Shown: positions 50,279-60,245, counted from the stretch's first letter. The stretch is 64,000 bases of DNA from Bin55 sp009840545 (GCA_965208815.1 OZ242357.1:558001-622000); one strand, 5' to 3'. Numbers and translations are program-made. The notes: generated by a model from the letters alone, not told the origin.

Positions 50279-52123
50279 TTGAGTCAGGACGGTAGTCCGA
50301 AGGACATTCATACTTACGGACGCCTCGCCTCCTATGTACGTAGTAGGGCGTGGCTGTTCGTAATTGCGATCTTTGCCTTCCTTGCGGCATCGGCTGGAGA
50401 AGTGTTCTTTGCACAAATCCTCGGTTCTGTCGTCGATTCGTTCAATCTGAATCCAACTGTCACTGAAGGCGCAACTTCGCGATTCTTGTGGTTGCCGGAC
50501 TACTTTCTCAAATTCGGGCTTCCGCTCACTATCGCGTTTTCTCTGATGATCGGTGTCGCCGCCACGGTACGTGCAATCGGTACGGTGCTGGGCGAGTTCT
50601 TGCTCTCGAGGGTGTCGTTTCACGTTGTTCACACAATAAGGTGCGAATTGCATGCGCGACTGCTTGTCCTGCCAAGTTTCTACTTTGACTCGAACAAGCA
50701 GGGTGCGCTTTCCAACCGACTGACCGACACTACCTCGAAACTCCGCGACACAGTTACGGACGTACAAAAAATTCTGCTTCAGGACGGTGGAAAGCTCATT
50801 TTCATGTTGGGTTATATGTTTGTTATCAATCTATATCTCACATTGCTTTTCTTAGCGCTTGCGCCGGTAGTTGCGATCATCGTGCGAGTTGTTTCCAAGA
50901 GATTCCGAACAATAAGCACAAATATTCAAACTTCGATGGGCGAAGTTACCCATGTGGGCCAAGAGTCAGTCAATTTCTTCAAGACGATCAGAGCATTTGG
51001 CGGAACTAGCCATCAAGACCGAAAGTTCCAGAATGCTAGCGAACAAAACCGGAAGCAACACTTGAAACTCGTTGCAACCAAAGCCGTGAGTGCTCAATTC
51101 ATACAGCTCTTGGCGGCGTTGGCCATTGCGATTCTCGTCGGCATTCTGTTCATTGATCAGGTGTCAGAAGGAATGACCCCTGGACAATTGTTGACCTATG
51201 TTGGGCTAGCAGGTGCATTAATTAATCCAATCAAGACATTGTCGGACGTAAACGCCCGAATTCAAATTGGATTGGCCGCAGCCACTGAAATATTCGATCA
51301 GATTGACATGGATGCAGAAACGGACAGAGGCACAGAGAACCTAACACGTGCCAGAGGTGAAATTCGCTTTGAAAATGTGTCGTTTCAATACGCTTCCATG
51401 TCGCGTCTTTCGCTTCAAGACGTTTCGCTGGATATCCATGCCGGAGAGACTTTCGCATTAGTGGGATCGACCGGAAGTGGAAAGACGACACTCATGGAGA
51501 TGCTTGTACGGTTCTATGAACCGGACGAGGGAGAAATACTAATCGATGGGACTCCCATACGCAGTTACAGTAAAGAATCCTTAAGACGTCAAATAGCTTT
51601 GGTAAGCCAAGAGGTCTTTCTCTTTAACGACACCCTACGGTCAAACATTGCGCTCGGAGAACTTAAGGATGCTAGTGAAGAGCGAATCCTCGACGCGATT
51701 CAACGATCCAGAGTCGGAGAGTTCATTGATAGGCTTCCGCAAGGATTAAATACGATTGTGGGAGATCGCGGATCCAATCTCTCTCAAGGTGAGAGGCAGA
51801 GAGTGCTTATCGCACGCGCAATTCTCAAAGACGCGCCTATTCTCATTTTCGATGAGGCAACTTCGGCATTGGATGCGGAATCCGAAGCACTTATTCAGAC
51901 AGCGCTTACAGAGGTAATGCAGAACAGAACCACACTAGTTGTTGCTCATAGGCTATCCACGATTGAAAACGCCGATACCATCGCCGTCATGGAAAAAGGA
52001 AAGATTGTTGAGGTAGGTTCGCATTCCGAGCTATTGGCTCAGGCAGGGAGATATGCGTTCCTCCGTAAAACCCAATTTGGAGAGGATCTGGGACGGACAA
52101 CTGAGAGTACAGTTCCAAGTTAG
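50279..52123 (+). CDS. msbA: lipid A export ABC transporter (MsbA)
   Basis: A 614-residue half-transporter that flips lipid A-core across the inner membrane. Six helices in the N-terminal ABC_membrane domain (e.g. WLFVIAIFAFLAASAGEVFF), then the ATPase: Walker A ALVGSTGSGKTTLMEMLVRF, signature LSQGERQRVLIARAIL, Walker B ILIFDEATSALD, H-loop VVAHRLSTI. The start is uncertain: I chose TTG 50279, with GAGG five bases upstream and 13 bases after exbD; a TTG at 50246 would overlap exbD. Its place before lpxK supports MsbA over a generic exporter. Confidence 0.92.
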   Translation: MSQDGSPKDIHTYGRLASYVRSRAWLFVIAIFAFLAASAGEVFFAQILGSVVDSFNLNPTVTEGATSRFLWLPDYFLKFGLPLTIAFSLMIGVAATVRAIGTVLGEFLLSRVSFHVVHTIRCELHARLLVLPSFYFDSNKQGALSNRLTDTTSKLRDTVTDVQKILLQDGGKLIFMLGYMFVINLYLTLLFLALAPVVAIIVRVVSKRFRTISTNIQTSMGEVTHVGQESVNFFKTIRAFGGTSHQDRKFQNASEQNRKQHLKLVATKAVSAQFIQLLAALAIAILVGILFIDQVSEGMTPGQLLTYVGLAGALINPIKTLSDVNARIQIGLAAATEIFDQIDMDAETDRGTENLTRARGEIRFENVSFQYASMSRLSLQDVSLDIHAGETFALVGSTGSGKTTLMEMLVRFYEPDEGEILIDGTPIRSYSKESLRRQIALVSQEVFLFNDTLRSNIALGELKDASEERILDAIQRSRVGEFIDRLPQGLNTIVGDRGSNLSQGERQRVLIARAILKDAPILIFDEATSALDAESEALIQTALTEVMQNRTTLVVAHRLSTIENADTIAVMEKGKIVEVGSHSELLAQAGRYAFLRKTQFGEDLGRTTESTVPS

Positions 52124-52218
52124 CCACGGTAGAGCCATCTTGTAGTCTCGTGTTCCTGTCAGGTATCGAATGAGTCTGAAGAAAGTAGTGATTGCATGCT
52201 AGTTTCGGAGCTATAGCC

Positions 52219-53259
52219 GTGGGGTCACTACGAAGTAGGATTGAACGTAGCCTCAACAAGTCTTGGTACTCGCAACCTTCTTGGACCAAGATTCTGGCTC
52301 CTTTCTCGTGGTTGTATGGCTTGCTTGCGAGAAAGCGGCGGGAGAGATACGCACGAGAGAAGCACCCGGTTTGGCACGCACCTGTACCAGTTTGCGTTGT
52401 CGGCAATATCACTGTTGGAGGAACAGGGAAAACTCCCCTGATCATTTGGTTGGCTCAATGGCTCATCCGACGGGAGCAAAGAGTCGGTATTGTTAGTAGG
52501 GGGTACGGTGGCTCATCCTCCTTTCCTCTTGAAGTCACACCCGAAACATCATTTCAGTTGGCTGGCGACGAACCCCTCTTAATTGCTCGACGAACGGATT
52601 GCCCCGTGATCGTGGACCCCAATCGCACCAGAGCTGCACAAAGAATGATTGAATTGCACGATGTCGACATCGTGCTCTCTGATGATGGGATGCAGCACTA
52701 CGCCTTAGATCGGAACTTGGAAATCGCCGTACTTGATGGAAATCGAAAGATCGGTAACGGAAAACTGTTGCCCTGTGGGCCGCTTCGAGAGCCTTCAAGC
52801 CGGCTGAGTTCGGTCGATTGGGTCGTATCAAATGGCTGCAAGACTCATTTAGTCGAAGACGAGTGGGTCATGCAGTACCGTGTGAACGGGATGGTTAATG
52901 TCGCGGACGAGTCACGATTGACAGTTGCGGAATTTCAGGAACGCCATGGTTCTCGAGTGCGGGCTTTTGCAGGCATAGGTAATCCTTGTCGATTCCAGCA
53001 AACTCTCTTAAGAGAGAGCTTTGAATTCAATCTTGAAGCCTATAGTGACCACCATGTCTTTTCTGAATCTGACTTTCGAGGATCCTCCGATGAGGTGTTT
53101 GTTGTTACGGAAAAGGATGCGCAGAGAATTCGCAATCTCCAGATGATCGCGTCACGTGTGTGGTATGTAGAGATTGCGGTTGAGTTCGAAGATGATGTAA
53201 ACGATCACTTGACCAAAATGTTTGGGGGTTGTGGATTGTCGGTGGATGTCAACCTGTGA
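52219..53259 (+). CDS. lpxK: tetraacyldisaccharide 4'-kinase
   Basis: LpxK phosphorylates the 4' position of the lipid A precursor at the inner membrane. The N-terminal hydrophobic anchor LAPFSWLYGLL, Walker A GNITVGGTGKTPL, the GIVSRGYGG motif, DVDIVLSDDGMQHYAL and the later GNPCRFQQTL and HHVFSESDF segments are typical. I start at GTG 52219, with GGAG about eight bases upstream; it places the anchor at the family's usual position. A TTG at 52192 is also in frame. The stop overlaps kdsB (GTGA). Confidence 0.94.
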   Translation: MGSLRSRIERSLNKSWYSQPSWTKILAPFSWLYGLLARKRRERYAREKHPVWHAPVPVCVVGNITVGGTGKTPLIIWLAQWLIRREQRVGIVSRGYGGSSSFPLEVTPETSFQLAGDEPLLIARRTDCPVIVDPNRTRAAQRMIELHDVDIVLSDDGMQHYALDRNLEIAVLDGNRKIGNGKLLPCGPLREPSSRLSSVDWVVSNGCKTHLVEDEWVMQYRVNGMVNVADESRLTVAEFQERHGSRVRAFAGIGNPCRFQQTLLRESFEFNLEAYSDHHVFSESDFRGSSDEVFVVTEKDAQRIRNLQMIASRVWYVEIAVEFEDDVNDHLTKMFGGCGLSVDVNL

Positions 53260-54023
53260 GTGGATTTAGTGTAGTAATTCCCGCTCGGTATGGTTCAACG
53301 AGACTGCCGGGAAAGCCATTGATCGATCTGGCAGGAAAGACCATGATCGAACGGGTGGTAGAAAGAGCGTTAAGTTCCTCCGCGAGTTCCGTCATCGTAG
53401 CCACTGACGATGAACGTGTTGTTGATGCCGTGCGCAACTTGCCAGTTCAATCGTTGCTCACATCGTCAGACCACGAATCTGGTTCGGATCGAGTTCAGGA
53501 AGTTGCTTCTCACAAGAGGTGGACTTCGGAACATGTGGTTGTTAACGTTCAAGGTGACGAACCGCTCATCCCTCCAGCAGTAATTGATCAAGTTGCCTCG
53601 TTGCTTGAGGGCGACACACCATTTGCGGCGAGCACTCTGTCAGAACCCATACAACGCCTTGAAGAAGCTATGGACCCGAACGTAGTTAAGGTGGTATGTG
53701 ATCGACAAGGCACGGCCCTGTACTTTTCACGTGCGCCAATTCCTTGGGATCGGAGTCGTTTTCCCGAGCAAGGGAAATTCGACTTTCAAAGGCTATGGAG
53801 ACGACACATCGGTATTTACGCGTATCGGGTGGGCGCGCTAAACGACTTCGTCGAACTGCCCAAGTCGCAACTTGAAGAAATCGAGAAATTGGAGCAATTG
53901 AGATTTTTAGAGAACGGTTACTCAATTGTGGTGGCCGAAGCATGCGAGCAGATTCCCGCAGGAGTCGACACCGATTTCGACGTAATCCGAGTACGCGAGA
54001 CTCTGAGCGACTACTCAGATTGA
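53256..54023 (+). CDS. kdsB: 3-deoxy-manno-octulosonate cytidylyltransferase
   Basis: KdsB activates Kdo as CMP-Kdo for lipopolysaccharide inner core synthesis. Nucleotide-binding start FSVVIPARYGSTRLPGKPLI, then VIVATDDERV, HESGSDRVQEVAS, VVNVQGDEPLIP and ALYFSRAPIPWDR; end GVDTDFDVIRVRE. 255 residues from the GTG that overlaps the lpxK stop. Last gene of the operon; it converges with an SDR gene seven bases away. Confidence 0.96.
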   Translation: MSGFSVVIPARYGSTRLPGKPLIDLAGKTMIERVVERALSSSASSVIVATDDERVVDAVRNLPVQSLLTSSDHESGSDRVQEVASHKRWTSEHVVVNVQGDEPLIPPAVIDQVASLLEGDTPFAASTLSEPIQRLEEAMDPNVVKVVCDRQGTALYFSRAPIPWDRSRFPEQGKFDFQRLWRRHIGIYAYRVGALNDFVELPKSQLEEIEKLEQLRFLENGYSIVVAEACEQIPAGVDTDFDVIRVRETLSDYSD

Positions 54024-54030
54024 TTGTCGA

Positions 54031-54801
54031 CTAACGGGGCGCCATCCTAATTCCGCCGTCCAATCTGATGGTTTGTCCGTTAAAGTACGAATTTTCGATG
54101 ATTTGTTGCGCGAGCATCGCGTATTCCCGCGGATCGCCAAGTCGTTTTGGAAATTGAACACTTTCTATTAGAGGCAGTCTGACCCGGTCTGGTGCACCGC
54201 TCATCATGGGGGTCTCGAAGATTCCTGGGGCAATTGTGCAGCAACGAATGCCGTCTCGTGCCAAGTCTCTTGCAACGGGAAGCGTCAATCCTATAACGCC
54301 TCCTTTGCTGGCACTATAAGCTACTTGACCAATCTGTCCCTCGTAGCCAGCGACTGACGCTGTGTTGATTATGACTCCTCGTTCACCTTCCTCTGTCACA
54401 GGATCATTCTTTTGCATCGCGGCCGCACAGAGTCGTAACGTGTTGAAGGTTCCGACAAGATTGACTTGGATGATGAAATTGAAGTTGCGAAGCGGCAAAG
54501 GTCCATCCCGACCCACTGTCCTAGCAGCTGCACCGATACCAGCACAGTTGACATTGATGTGTAGTTCACCAAAACGTTCTAAGACACCAGCAATTGCATT
54601 CTGTGCGGACTCTTCGTCGGCTACGTTGCAGGCGAAAGCCGCAGCGTTGGCTCCAATCTCCTCTGCAGTTTGTTGAGCGAGCTCTTCATTGAGATCCAAG
54701 AGTGCTACTTTTCCACCGCAAGCTATGACTTTCTCGGCTGTAGCTCTTCCCAATCCCGATGCTCCACCTGTAATTACGGCTACTTTGTCCTTAATGTCCA
54801 C
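54031..54801 (-). CDS. short-chain dehydrogenase (3-hydroxyacyl-CoA dehydrogenase type 2-like)
   Basis: A 256-residue Rossmann-fold oxidoreductase. NAD-binding GGASGLGRATAE, the Asp-type specificity position LLDLNEE suggesting NAD(H), CNVADEESA, the NCAG motif NVNCAGIGAA, catalytic Ser and YSASKGG (Tyr-x3-Lys), and PGIFETPMMSG. The whole resembles HSD17B10/type-2 3-hydroxyacyl-CoA dehydrogenases of fatty acid or branched-chain degradation. I start at GTG 54801 (DIKDKVAVITGG), dropping an N-terminal stretch with no family match. It interrupts the usual kdsB-murB neighbourhood. Confidence 0.88.
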   Translation of the reverse strand: MDIKDKVAVITGGASGLGRATAEKVIACGGKVALLDLNEELAQQTAEEIGANAAAFACNVADEESAQNAIAGVLERFGELHINVNCAGIGAAARTVGRDGPLPLRNFNFIIQVNLVGTFNTLRLCAAAMQKNDPVTEEGERGVIINTASVAGYEGQIGQVAYSASKGGVIGLTLPVARDLARDGIRCCTIAPGIFETPMMSGAPDRVRLPLIESVQFPKRLGDPREYAMLAQQIIENSYFNGQTIRLDGGIRMAPR

Positions 54802-54959
54802 AGCAAGTCCCCATAGAGCGTATATGCAACAATCTTTCAAATTATAGGATTGGGGTTCATGTTGAAGTTCAGTTCACCAAGTAGGTGGACGCTCTGCCTA
54901 TCAGGTCTTTTTTGCTGGTCGCTGTTAAACGAAAACTCCCAACTGACTAGAGAGTCGTC

Positions 54960-55961
54960 TTGAAGAGACAAGCTTCGTTGCTCAAGTACAACACGTTGGG
55001 TGTGGAATCGACAGCGGACGAACTCGTTCATGCCAAGTCTGTTGACGACCTGTTTGATGCGAGCTCGACTTCGGAGCCAAAGATCTACCTCGGTGGAGGA
55101 TCCAACGTTGTCCTGTGTGGGCGACTACGTGCTCGAGTCATACTTCTCGAGATTAGAGGAATTTCTCTTGAACCTTTGGAAGACGGAACGACCTTGCTAA
55201 GGGTCGGAGCTGGTGAGTCTTGGCATGAGCTTGTTCGCGCAACAGTTGGAAGGGGGATCGCGGGGCTCGAAAATCTGGCCCTCATCCCTGGAAGTGTCGG
55301 AGCTGCGCCTTATCAAAACATCAGTGCTTATGGTCGCGAGCTCTCCGAAGTCCTCCACAGTGTTGAGGTCTTTGATCTCGTTGACCGTAAGTTGAGATCG
55401 ATCAACAATTCTCAATGTCGTTTTCGCTATCGAGACAGCTTGTTCAAGTCTGACTGTCCCAATCGGTTTGTTATTACCCAGGTGAACTTAGTCTTGGGAA
55501 CTGCAAGTCTTTCCGTTGAGTACAAAGATGTTCAAGAACATCTGAAGCGTTGGCCTGGACACACTTTGTCAAGCCGTGCCGTTGCTGAGCACGTAGTTCG
55601 AATTAGGAGAGGAAAGCTACCTGACACACGTCGCTTCGGAAACGTTGGGAGCTTTTTTAAAAATCCTCTGATTTCTAGTCGTATCTACGACTCGCTTCGA
55701 ACCAAGATTGAAATAGCTGGATTTAGGCAGACTGATGCTATTCGAGTCCCAGCCGCACGTCTCATAGAAGCTTGCGGCTGGAAAGGTATTCGGTTGGGCG
55801 ACGTACAGGTTTGGGGTAGGCAACCTCTTGTCCTAGTCAATCGCGGTACAGCCAAGGGATCGGACTTTCTCGACGTGGCTCAGCGAGTTGCCGAAGACGT
55901 ACATCGCAAATTTGACATAGAGCTCGAATTAGAGCCTATCGTTCTCGGCGAGGATGCTTAA
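54960..55961 (+). CDS. murB: UDP-N-acetylenolpyruvoylglucosamine reductase
   Basis: MurB reduces UDP-GlcNAc-enolpyruvate to UDP-MurNAc with NADPH and FAD. Type I (E. coli-like) features: YNTLGVE start, FAD-binding YLGGGSNVVL, GLENLALIPGSVGAAPYQN, ISAYGREL, the CRFRYRDSLFK Tyr loop, proton donor Ser in GNVGSFFKNPL and the C-terminal Glu in ELELEPIVLGE. 333 residues, TTG start at 54960 just before KRQASLLKYNT; no better start in frame. It converges with rne 22 bases away. Confidence 0.94.
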   Translation: MKRQASLLKYNTLGVESTADELVHAKSVDDLFDASSTSEPKIYLGGGSNVVLCGRLRARVILLEIRGISLEPLEDGTTLLRVGAGESWHELVRATVGRGIAGLENLALIPGSVGAAPYQNISAYGRELSEVLHSVEVFDLVDRKLRSINNSQCRFRYRDSLFKSDCPNRFVITQVNLVLGTASLSVEYKDVQEHLKRWPGHTLSSRAVAEHVVRIRRGKLPDTRRFGNVGSFFKNPLISSRIYDSLRTKIEIAGFRQTDAIRVPAARLIEACGWKGIRLGDVQVWGRQPLVLVNRGTAKGSDFLDVAQRVAEDVHRKFDIELELEPIVLGEDA

Positions 55962-55983
55962 AGCCCGCTGACGAGTTATCCGA

Positions 55984-58731
55984 TTAGGAGACCTGTATGG
56001 TTTCTCCTTGTCTGGTTTCCACACTGTCACTTAGTTGGTTGCGAGGATCGTTGCTGGCTCTGGCAGATTCCGATTCGTCGTCCTGTCCGTTGCTCGAGAC
56101 TGCTTCAGCTTCGACCTCTGCTTCATTCGATTGACTCTCTACCTCATTTGAGTGTGTCTTCACTGAGACATCTGCGTTTTGCTTTGCTTCGTCGTTCTTG
56201 GACTCTTCAGATTCGAGTTGCATCGATGAGGTCTCGACGGACTCGGACTGTATCGTCAATTCTGTCCCATCAGTCGGATTGAGTTCCTTGTGTTCTTGAA
56301 GCTCTTCTGAACCTGCTTCGTTCCGTTCAGACTCTTGATTCACAGGCCGCGAGGTACTCTCTGGTTCAGAACTGAATTGAGTCGTCTCGGACTTCAGTTC
56401 GGTACTACTTGAATCAATCACCTCTTGGCTCGGTTCGGAAGTTGGAGGAGTGGGTTCTGGTTGTCTAGGTGGTTGCTTACGGAAACTGGATTCTGCGGAC
56501 ACTGTTCGTGAAGATTGATTGCTTGGAGTATCTCCGGTCGCCACAGAGTCGTGTGACTGTCGTTGTCGCTGTGTGCGCTGTGACTCCCGACTGGTTGACT
56601 TAGAGGTACCAGAATCTCTCCGATCCACACTCGTCTTTGCTTTAGTTCTCTGGTTTTCCTTGCGCTTCTGTTCCTTTTGCGCCTGTTCTCTCGGTGACGC
56701 TTCGGTTGACCCACGCTGCGTACGTTGTGACCCCGCAGGATCAGTAGGTCTCGAACTCTGAGCCGATGCTCGACGATTCCCTGTGGATCTCGACGGTGCG
56801 GTGGATTGTCTTTGGGCCGAAGCTCTTTGAGTTCGTCTTCGGTCGGTTGGACCAGTCCTTTCTGTTTTGCCGCGTTGTTGAGTTGGTCGCTCACTCCGAC
56901 CTCTCTTTGAAACTGATGGAGTAGGCTGAGTCGAAACGACAAACAATCGTCTATACAGGTATGAGAAAGCAGAAATAAGACTCAACGCAACCCGTCGGAA
57001 TGAAGCTCCAATATTCAAGGATTGAGGTTGCTTTTCGCCAGATCGCTTTCGCTGTCTGGAAGTGGCGTCTGGACGGCTGCGCGTACGACTGTTTCTCTTT
57101 TCGATATCGGACCTTGATACTGCTGCAGTCTCAATGGACTTGGCAGGAGCAGAGCGAGTTCCGTTTCGCTTTCTGTCTTGCGTTGAAGAGTTTGGCTTAC
57201 CTTGAGAAAAGCTCTCTGTTTCACGGGGTTTATTGCTGTACTGACTTCGATATGAATGTGTGACGTACGTCGAGTTGTCGCCGTCCAGATCTGGAATTAC
57301 CTCAATCGTGGACTTCGACTGAATTTCCAATACGCTGAGGTGGGAGCGCAGTTCATTGGTTAGAAAAGCAGCTACATCAGGAGTTACATGGGTCCGAATC
57401 TTCGTGACTTTCTTGTCATAGCACTTGGCCTCGACCTCGTGAAAAATTTGGTGCGCGATGGAGGAAACTGTGCGAATTCTTCCGTGGCCGATACAAGTGT
57501 CGCAGGTCTCAAACGCCGTGTCGTAAATAGATGACTTCGTGCGACGTCTCTGAAGCTGCATGAGTCCAAATTTCGAGATTGGCTCCGACTTTGTTCGATG
57601 CCTATCTCTCTGGCAGGCCCGTTCAACCCGTTCTTGAACTTTGCGTATGTCTTCTTCCGAGTTCATATCGATGAAATCCACGACGATCAATCCGCCAATG
57701 TCTCTCAAGCAAATTTGGTTGAACAACTCGTCTACAGCTTGTAGGTTGGTGTTGAGAACCATGTCCGCAAAATTGTTTTTGTACTTCGACTTTGCCGAAT
57801 TGACATCGACAGCTAGGAATGCCTCTGTCGGATCGAGAACGATTTGGCCACCCGATGGAAGCGTTACTTCTCGGTCAAATACTCGGTTGGACTGCTTCTC
57901 GATCTTGTTCCGAGTGAATAGAGGAAGGGCATTTTCATAGAACACAATCTTGCCTTCGAAATCTGGCATGAAGTTGTTCACGAAGTCGACGGTCTGTTGG
58001 TACACCTCGGCGTCGTCGACCAAAATCTCTTCGATCTGGGCGTGCAGGTTATCCCGCAGCACCGTGTTGATCATGTTGTTTTCTTCGTAGAGTAGTCTAG
58101 GTGCCTCAGATTGCTTGTAAGCTTGGTTGATGAGATCGAGCAGTTGAATGCACTCGTTGACATCTTGCTGCAGTGTCTTCGTGTTCTTCCCACCTGCTGA
58201 AGTACGAATCACAAGACCCGAGTCCTTTGGAAGCTTGACTTTCGACAAGATTCGACTCATTTCTTCTCGTTCAGAACCCGTGATCATGCGTGATATACGG
58301 TTACGTGGGCGATTTGTTGTAAAGACGATATGCTGCCCGTGCAGTTGGATGCGTGTTGTAAGAGATGCGCCTTTGTCTGCTCGAGGGTCTTTGTCGATCT
58401 GAACCAAGACGTCATCTCCCACCTTGACGTAGTCGGAAATTCGTCGTGCAGAGGAAGAACTCTCTGTCGACGTTGTAGGTCTCGAAAGGGGTTCGACTCG
58501 TGAAAGTGCTAGGAGTCCCTGTTTAACATCGCCGTAGTCGACGAATGCTGCATTCAGTTCGTCTTTGACAGCACAGACACGTGCCTTGTATATATTGCCT
58601 TGAACAGGTCTGTTGTTGCTGTGCTCGATGTGGAGATCATGTAACACCGTTGGGCTTGAGCCTTCATTGGTCGTAACAACGGCAACTCGTACTTCACGAC
58701 CGGGAAGTACGTTAATTAGAATTTTCCTCAT
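55984..58731 (-). CDS. rne: ribonuclease E
   Basis: The main endonuclease of mRNA decay and tRNA/rRNA processing. Residues ~1-520 are the catalytic half: S1 domain (GNIYKARVCAVKDELNAAFV; GASLTTRI), 5'-sensor region, DNase I-like domain with the Mg ligands Asp309 (AFLAVDVNSAK) and Asp352 (VVDFIDM), and the zinc-link Cys410/Cys413 (CDTC), in positions close to E. coli 303, 346, 404, 407. Residues 573-598 (NIGASFRRVALSLISAFSYL...) form an amphipathic helix matching the membrane-anchoring segment A. The remaining ~300 residues are disordered: Arg/Ser/Gln-rich, then Glu/Ser-rich, with SQRTQRGS-type repeats, as in degradosome scaffolds. 915 residues; the C-terminus lacks an obvious E. coli-type PNPase-binding site. 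Confidence 0.96.
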   Translation of the reverse strand: MRKILINVLPGREVRVAVVTTNEGSSPTVLHDLHIEHSNNRPVQGNIYKARVCAVKDELNAAFVDYGDVKQGLLALSRVEPLSRPTTSTESSSSARRISDYVKVGDDVLVQIDKDPRADKGASLTTRIQLHGQHIVFTTNRPRNRISRMITGSEREEMSRILSKVKLPKDSGLVIRTSAGGKNTKTLQQDVNECIQLLDLINQAYKQSEAPRLLYEENNMINTVLRDNLHAQIEEILVDDAEVYQQTVDFVNNFMPDFEGKIVFYENALPLFTRNKIEKQSNRVFDREVTLPSGGQIVLDPTEAFLAVDVNSAKSKYKNNFADMVLNTNLQAVDELFNQICLRDIGGLIVVDFIDMNSEEDIRKVQERVERACQRDRHRTKSEPISKFGLMQLQRRRTKSSIYDTAFETCDTCIGHGRIRTVSSIAHQIFHEVEAKCYDKKVTKIRTHVTPDVAAFLTNELRSHLSVLEIQSKSTIEVIPDLDGDNSTYVTHSYRSQYSNKPRETESFSQGKPNSSTQDRKRNGTRSAPAKSIETAAVSRSDIEKRNSRTRSRPDATSRQRKRSGEKQPQSLNIGASFRRVALSLISAFSYLYRRLFVVSTQPTPSVSKRGRSERPTQQRGKTERTGPTDRRRTQRASAQRQSTAPSRSTGNRRASAQSSRPTDPAGSQRTQRGSTEASPREQAQKEQKRKENQRTKAKTSVDRRDSGTSKSTSRESQRTQRQRQSHDSVATGDTPSNQSSRTVSAESSFRKQPPRQPEPTPPTSEPSQEVIDSSSTELKSETTQFSSEPESTSRPVNQESERNEAGSEELQEHKELNPTDGTELTIQSESVETSSMQLESEESKNDEAKQNADVSVKTHSNEVESQSNEAEVEAEAVSSNGQDDESESARASNDPRNQLSDSVETRQGETIQVS

Positions 58732-59348
58732 GGTTCCGAATATCCCTTTTGATCAATTCGAAACCTAATTCTCGAAAGGAAACTGTTACATTAGTTGTGT
58801 CCTGAAGACCTTGATTCTCCACTATATGCTTGTTTCAACAAGATGAAGTCCATCTTGTGCTGTTCGTTGAGTCTAATCAACGTTGCGGAATCAGGTTCCA
58901 ACGACCGGATTGGTTCGCTATGCCACCGATTATGTGGATGAAATGTAGAGTGTCTTGTCACGACATTCTCTGTCCAATAGGGTAGTCTTCAGTTTCACCT
59001 TACACGAACAATTCTGTTTCGGCGAAGTCTAGGTTTCGAAAAATCTGTTGTTATGTCTAGTAACGCCCAAATTAGCGTTCACTTACGAACATCCTGTGAA
59101 CTACACGAAGCAAAAGAGCAATCAGTGTCTTGGAGGCTGTAGCTGTGCTTTGTTCAACGAACTTGAAATTTCAGCTACCCGGAATCGTCCGAAGGACGCC
59201 TCCCAACCAGGAATTCGTAGATTGGGAAACAATCATACAACATTTTTCTTCAAAATGGTAGTCTGCAGAGAAATTTTGTAGGTTCTGAATGGAGAAGAGT
59301 CCATTACTCAACCACATTTCATGAAGTTGCGAGGATATCGATAGAAAC
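58732..59348. other. 617-bp divergent intergenic region: rne leader and rluC promoter
   Basis: Lies between the divergent rne (minus) and rluC (plus) genes, as in E. coli, where a long rne leader mediates autoregulation. It contains the stem-loops annotated at 58828-58857. Short frames such as 59048-59281 plus have no start signal. No sure promoter hexamers were picked out. Confidence 0.6.
58828..58857 (-). promoter_or_regulatory. paired stem-loops in the rne leader
   Basis: Two adjacent hairpins: CTTGT-TTCA-ACAAG (58829-58842) and CAAGATG-AAGTC-CATCTTG (58839-58857, a perfect 7-bp stem); they share bases so they would be alternatives. They lie about 100-125 bases upstream of the rne start on the transcript. 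In E. coli a hairpin of the rne leader is the sensor for RNase E autoregulation; similarity of role is inference. Confidence 0.4.
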
Positions 59349-60245
59349 ATGCCTGTTCGGTACCTAGTCGTTAGGGACCACGTAGGACAGCGACTCGACA
59401 ACTTTCTGATTCGCGAGTTGCGCCCGGTCCCAAAGCGTCGGATCATGCAAATGATTCGACGTGGAGAGGTACGAGTCAACGCAAAGCGAGCTCGTGTTGG
59501 ATTGCGTCTAGCAGAAGGAGATCGTATTCGTATACCTCCGATCGTTCGAGAAGAGCCACCCACGAAACACATTAGAGATTCGTTGAGGAATCACATTCAA
59601 GAGTGTGTAATTTATGAAGATGAGCGCATGATCGTGGTCAACAAACCGGCAGGTCTTGCGGTGCACGCGGGAGGTTCGATTCAGGTGGGTCTGATTGATA
59701 TCGTCCGATCTCTATACGAGGCAGATCGAATTGAACTTGCGCATCGTATCGACAAAGGAACTTCTGGCTGTGTGGTCATGGCTCGGACACGGGTTGCACT
59801 GTTAGAACTTCATCACGCTTTCAATCAGAAGCTTGTTGAAAAACACTACGATGCAATCGTCCATGGTCAATGGCCCAATGACAAGCAGATGGTTGACTTG
59901 GCGATTTCACGCTACACCATGCCCAATGGCGAACGAAGAGCTGAAATCAATGTCTCGGGTCGCAAGGCTTTGACGAAGTTCTCTATCAAGTCGCGATGTA
60001 GCACTGCCACATGGTTGGATGCCGTACCCGTTACGGGTAGAACGCACCAAATTCGAGTTCATGTAGCGAGTGCCGGCCACTTTGTCCTGGGTGATTCAAA
60101 GTACTCCACTGCAAGTAACCCCATCAAAATTTCCCGGTTGATGCTTCATGCAACATCCATTGCAATTGACAATGGTCCAACGATACACGCTCCTGTAGAT
60201 GAGTCCTTCAATGAGTGCTGGGGTCGTCTTTGCGAAGTGGGTTGA
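59349..60245 (+). CDS. rluC: 23S rRNA pseudouridine synthase RluC
   Basis: RluC makes pseudouridines 955, 2504 and 2580 of 23S rRNA. N-terminal S4 domain (VVRDHVGQRLDNFLIREL; GEVRVNAKR) and catalytic RluA-type domain with ELAHRIDKGTSGCVVMA (the catalytic Asp in HRIDKGTSG), KHYDAIVHG, and VTGRTHQIRVHVASAGH; NKPAGLAVHAG is the motif I loop. 298 residues from ATG 59349. Position divergent from rne is diagnostic of RluC. Its end overlaps the end of maf by 38 bases. Confidence 0.95.
   Translation: MPVRYLVVRDHVGQRLDNFLIRELRPVPKRRIMQMIRRGEVRVNAKRARVGLRLAEGDRIRIPPIVREEPPTKHIRDSLRNHIQECVIYEDERMIVVNKPAGLAVHAGGSIQVGLIDIVRSLYEADRIELAHRIDKGTSGCVVMARTRVALLELHHAFNQKLVEKHYDAIVHGQWPNDKQMVDLAISRYTMPNGERRAEINVSGRKALTKFSIKSRCSTATWLDAVPVTGRTHQIRVHVASAGHFVLGDSKYSTASNPIKISRLMLHATSIAIDNGPTIHAPVDESFNECWGRLCEVG

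Noticed and set aside
59048..59281. 77-codon ORF in the rne-rluC gap
   Set aside because: No start signal; lies in a region expected to be untranslated leader and promoter.
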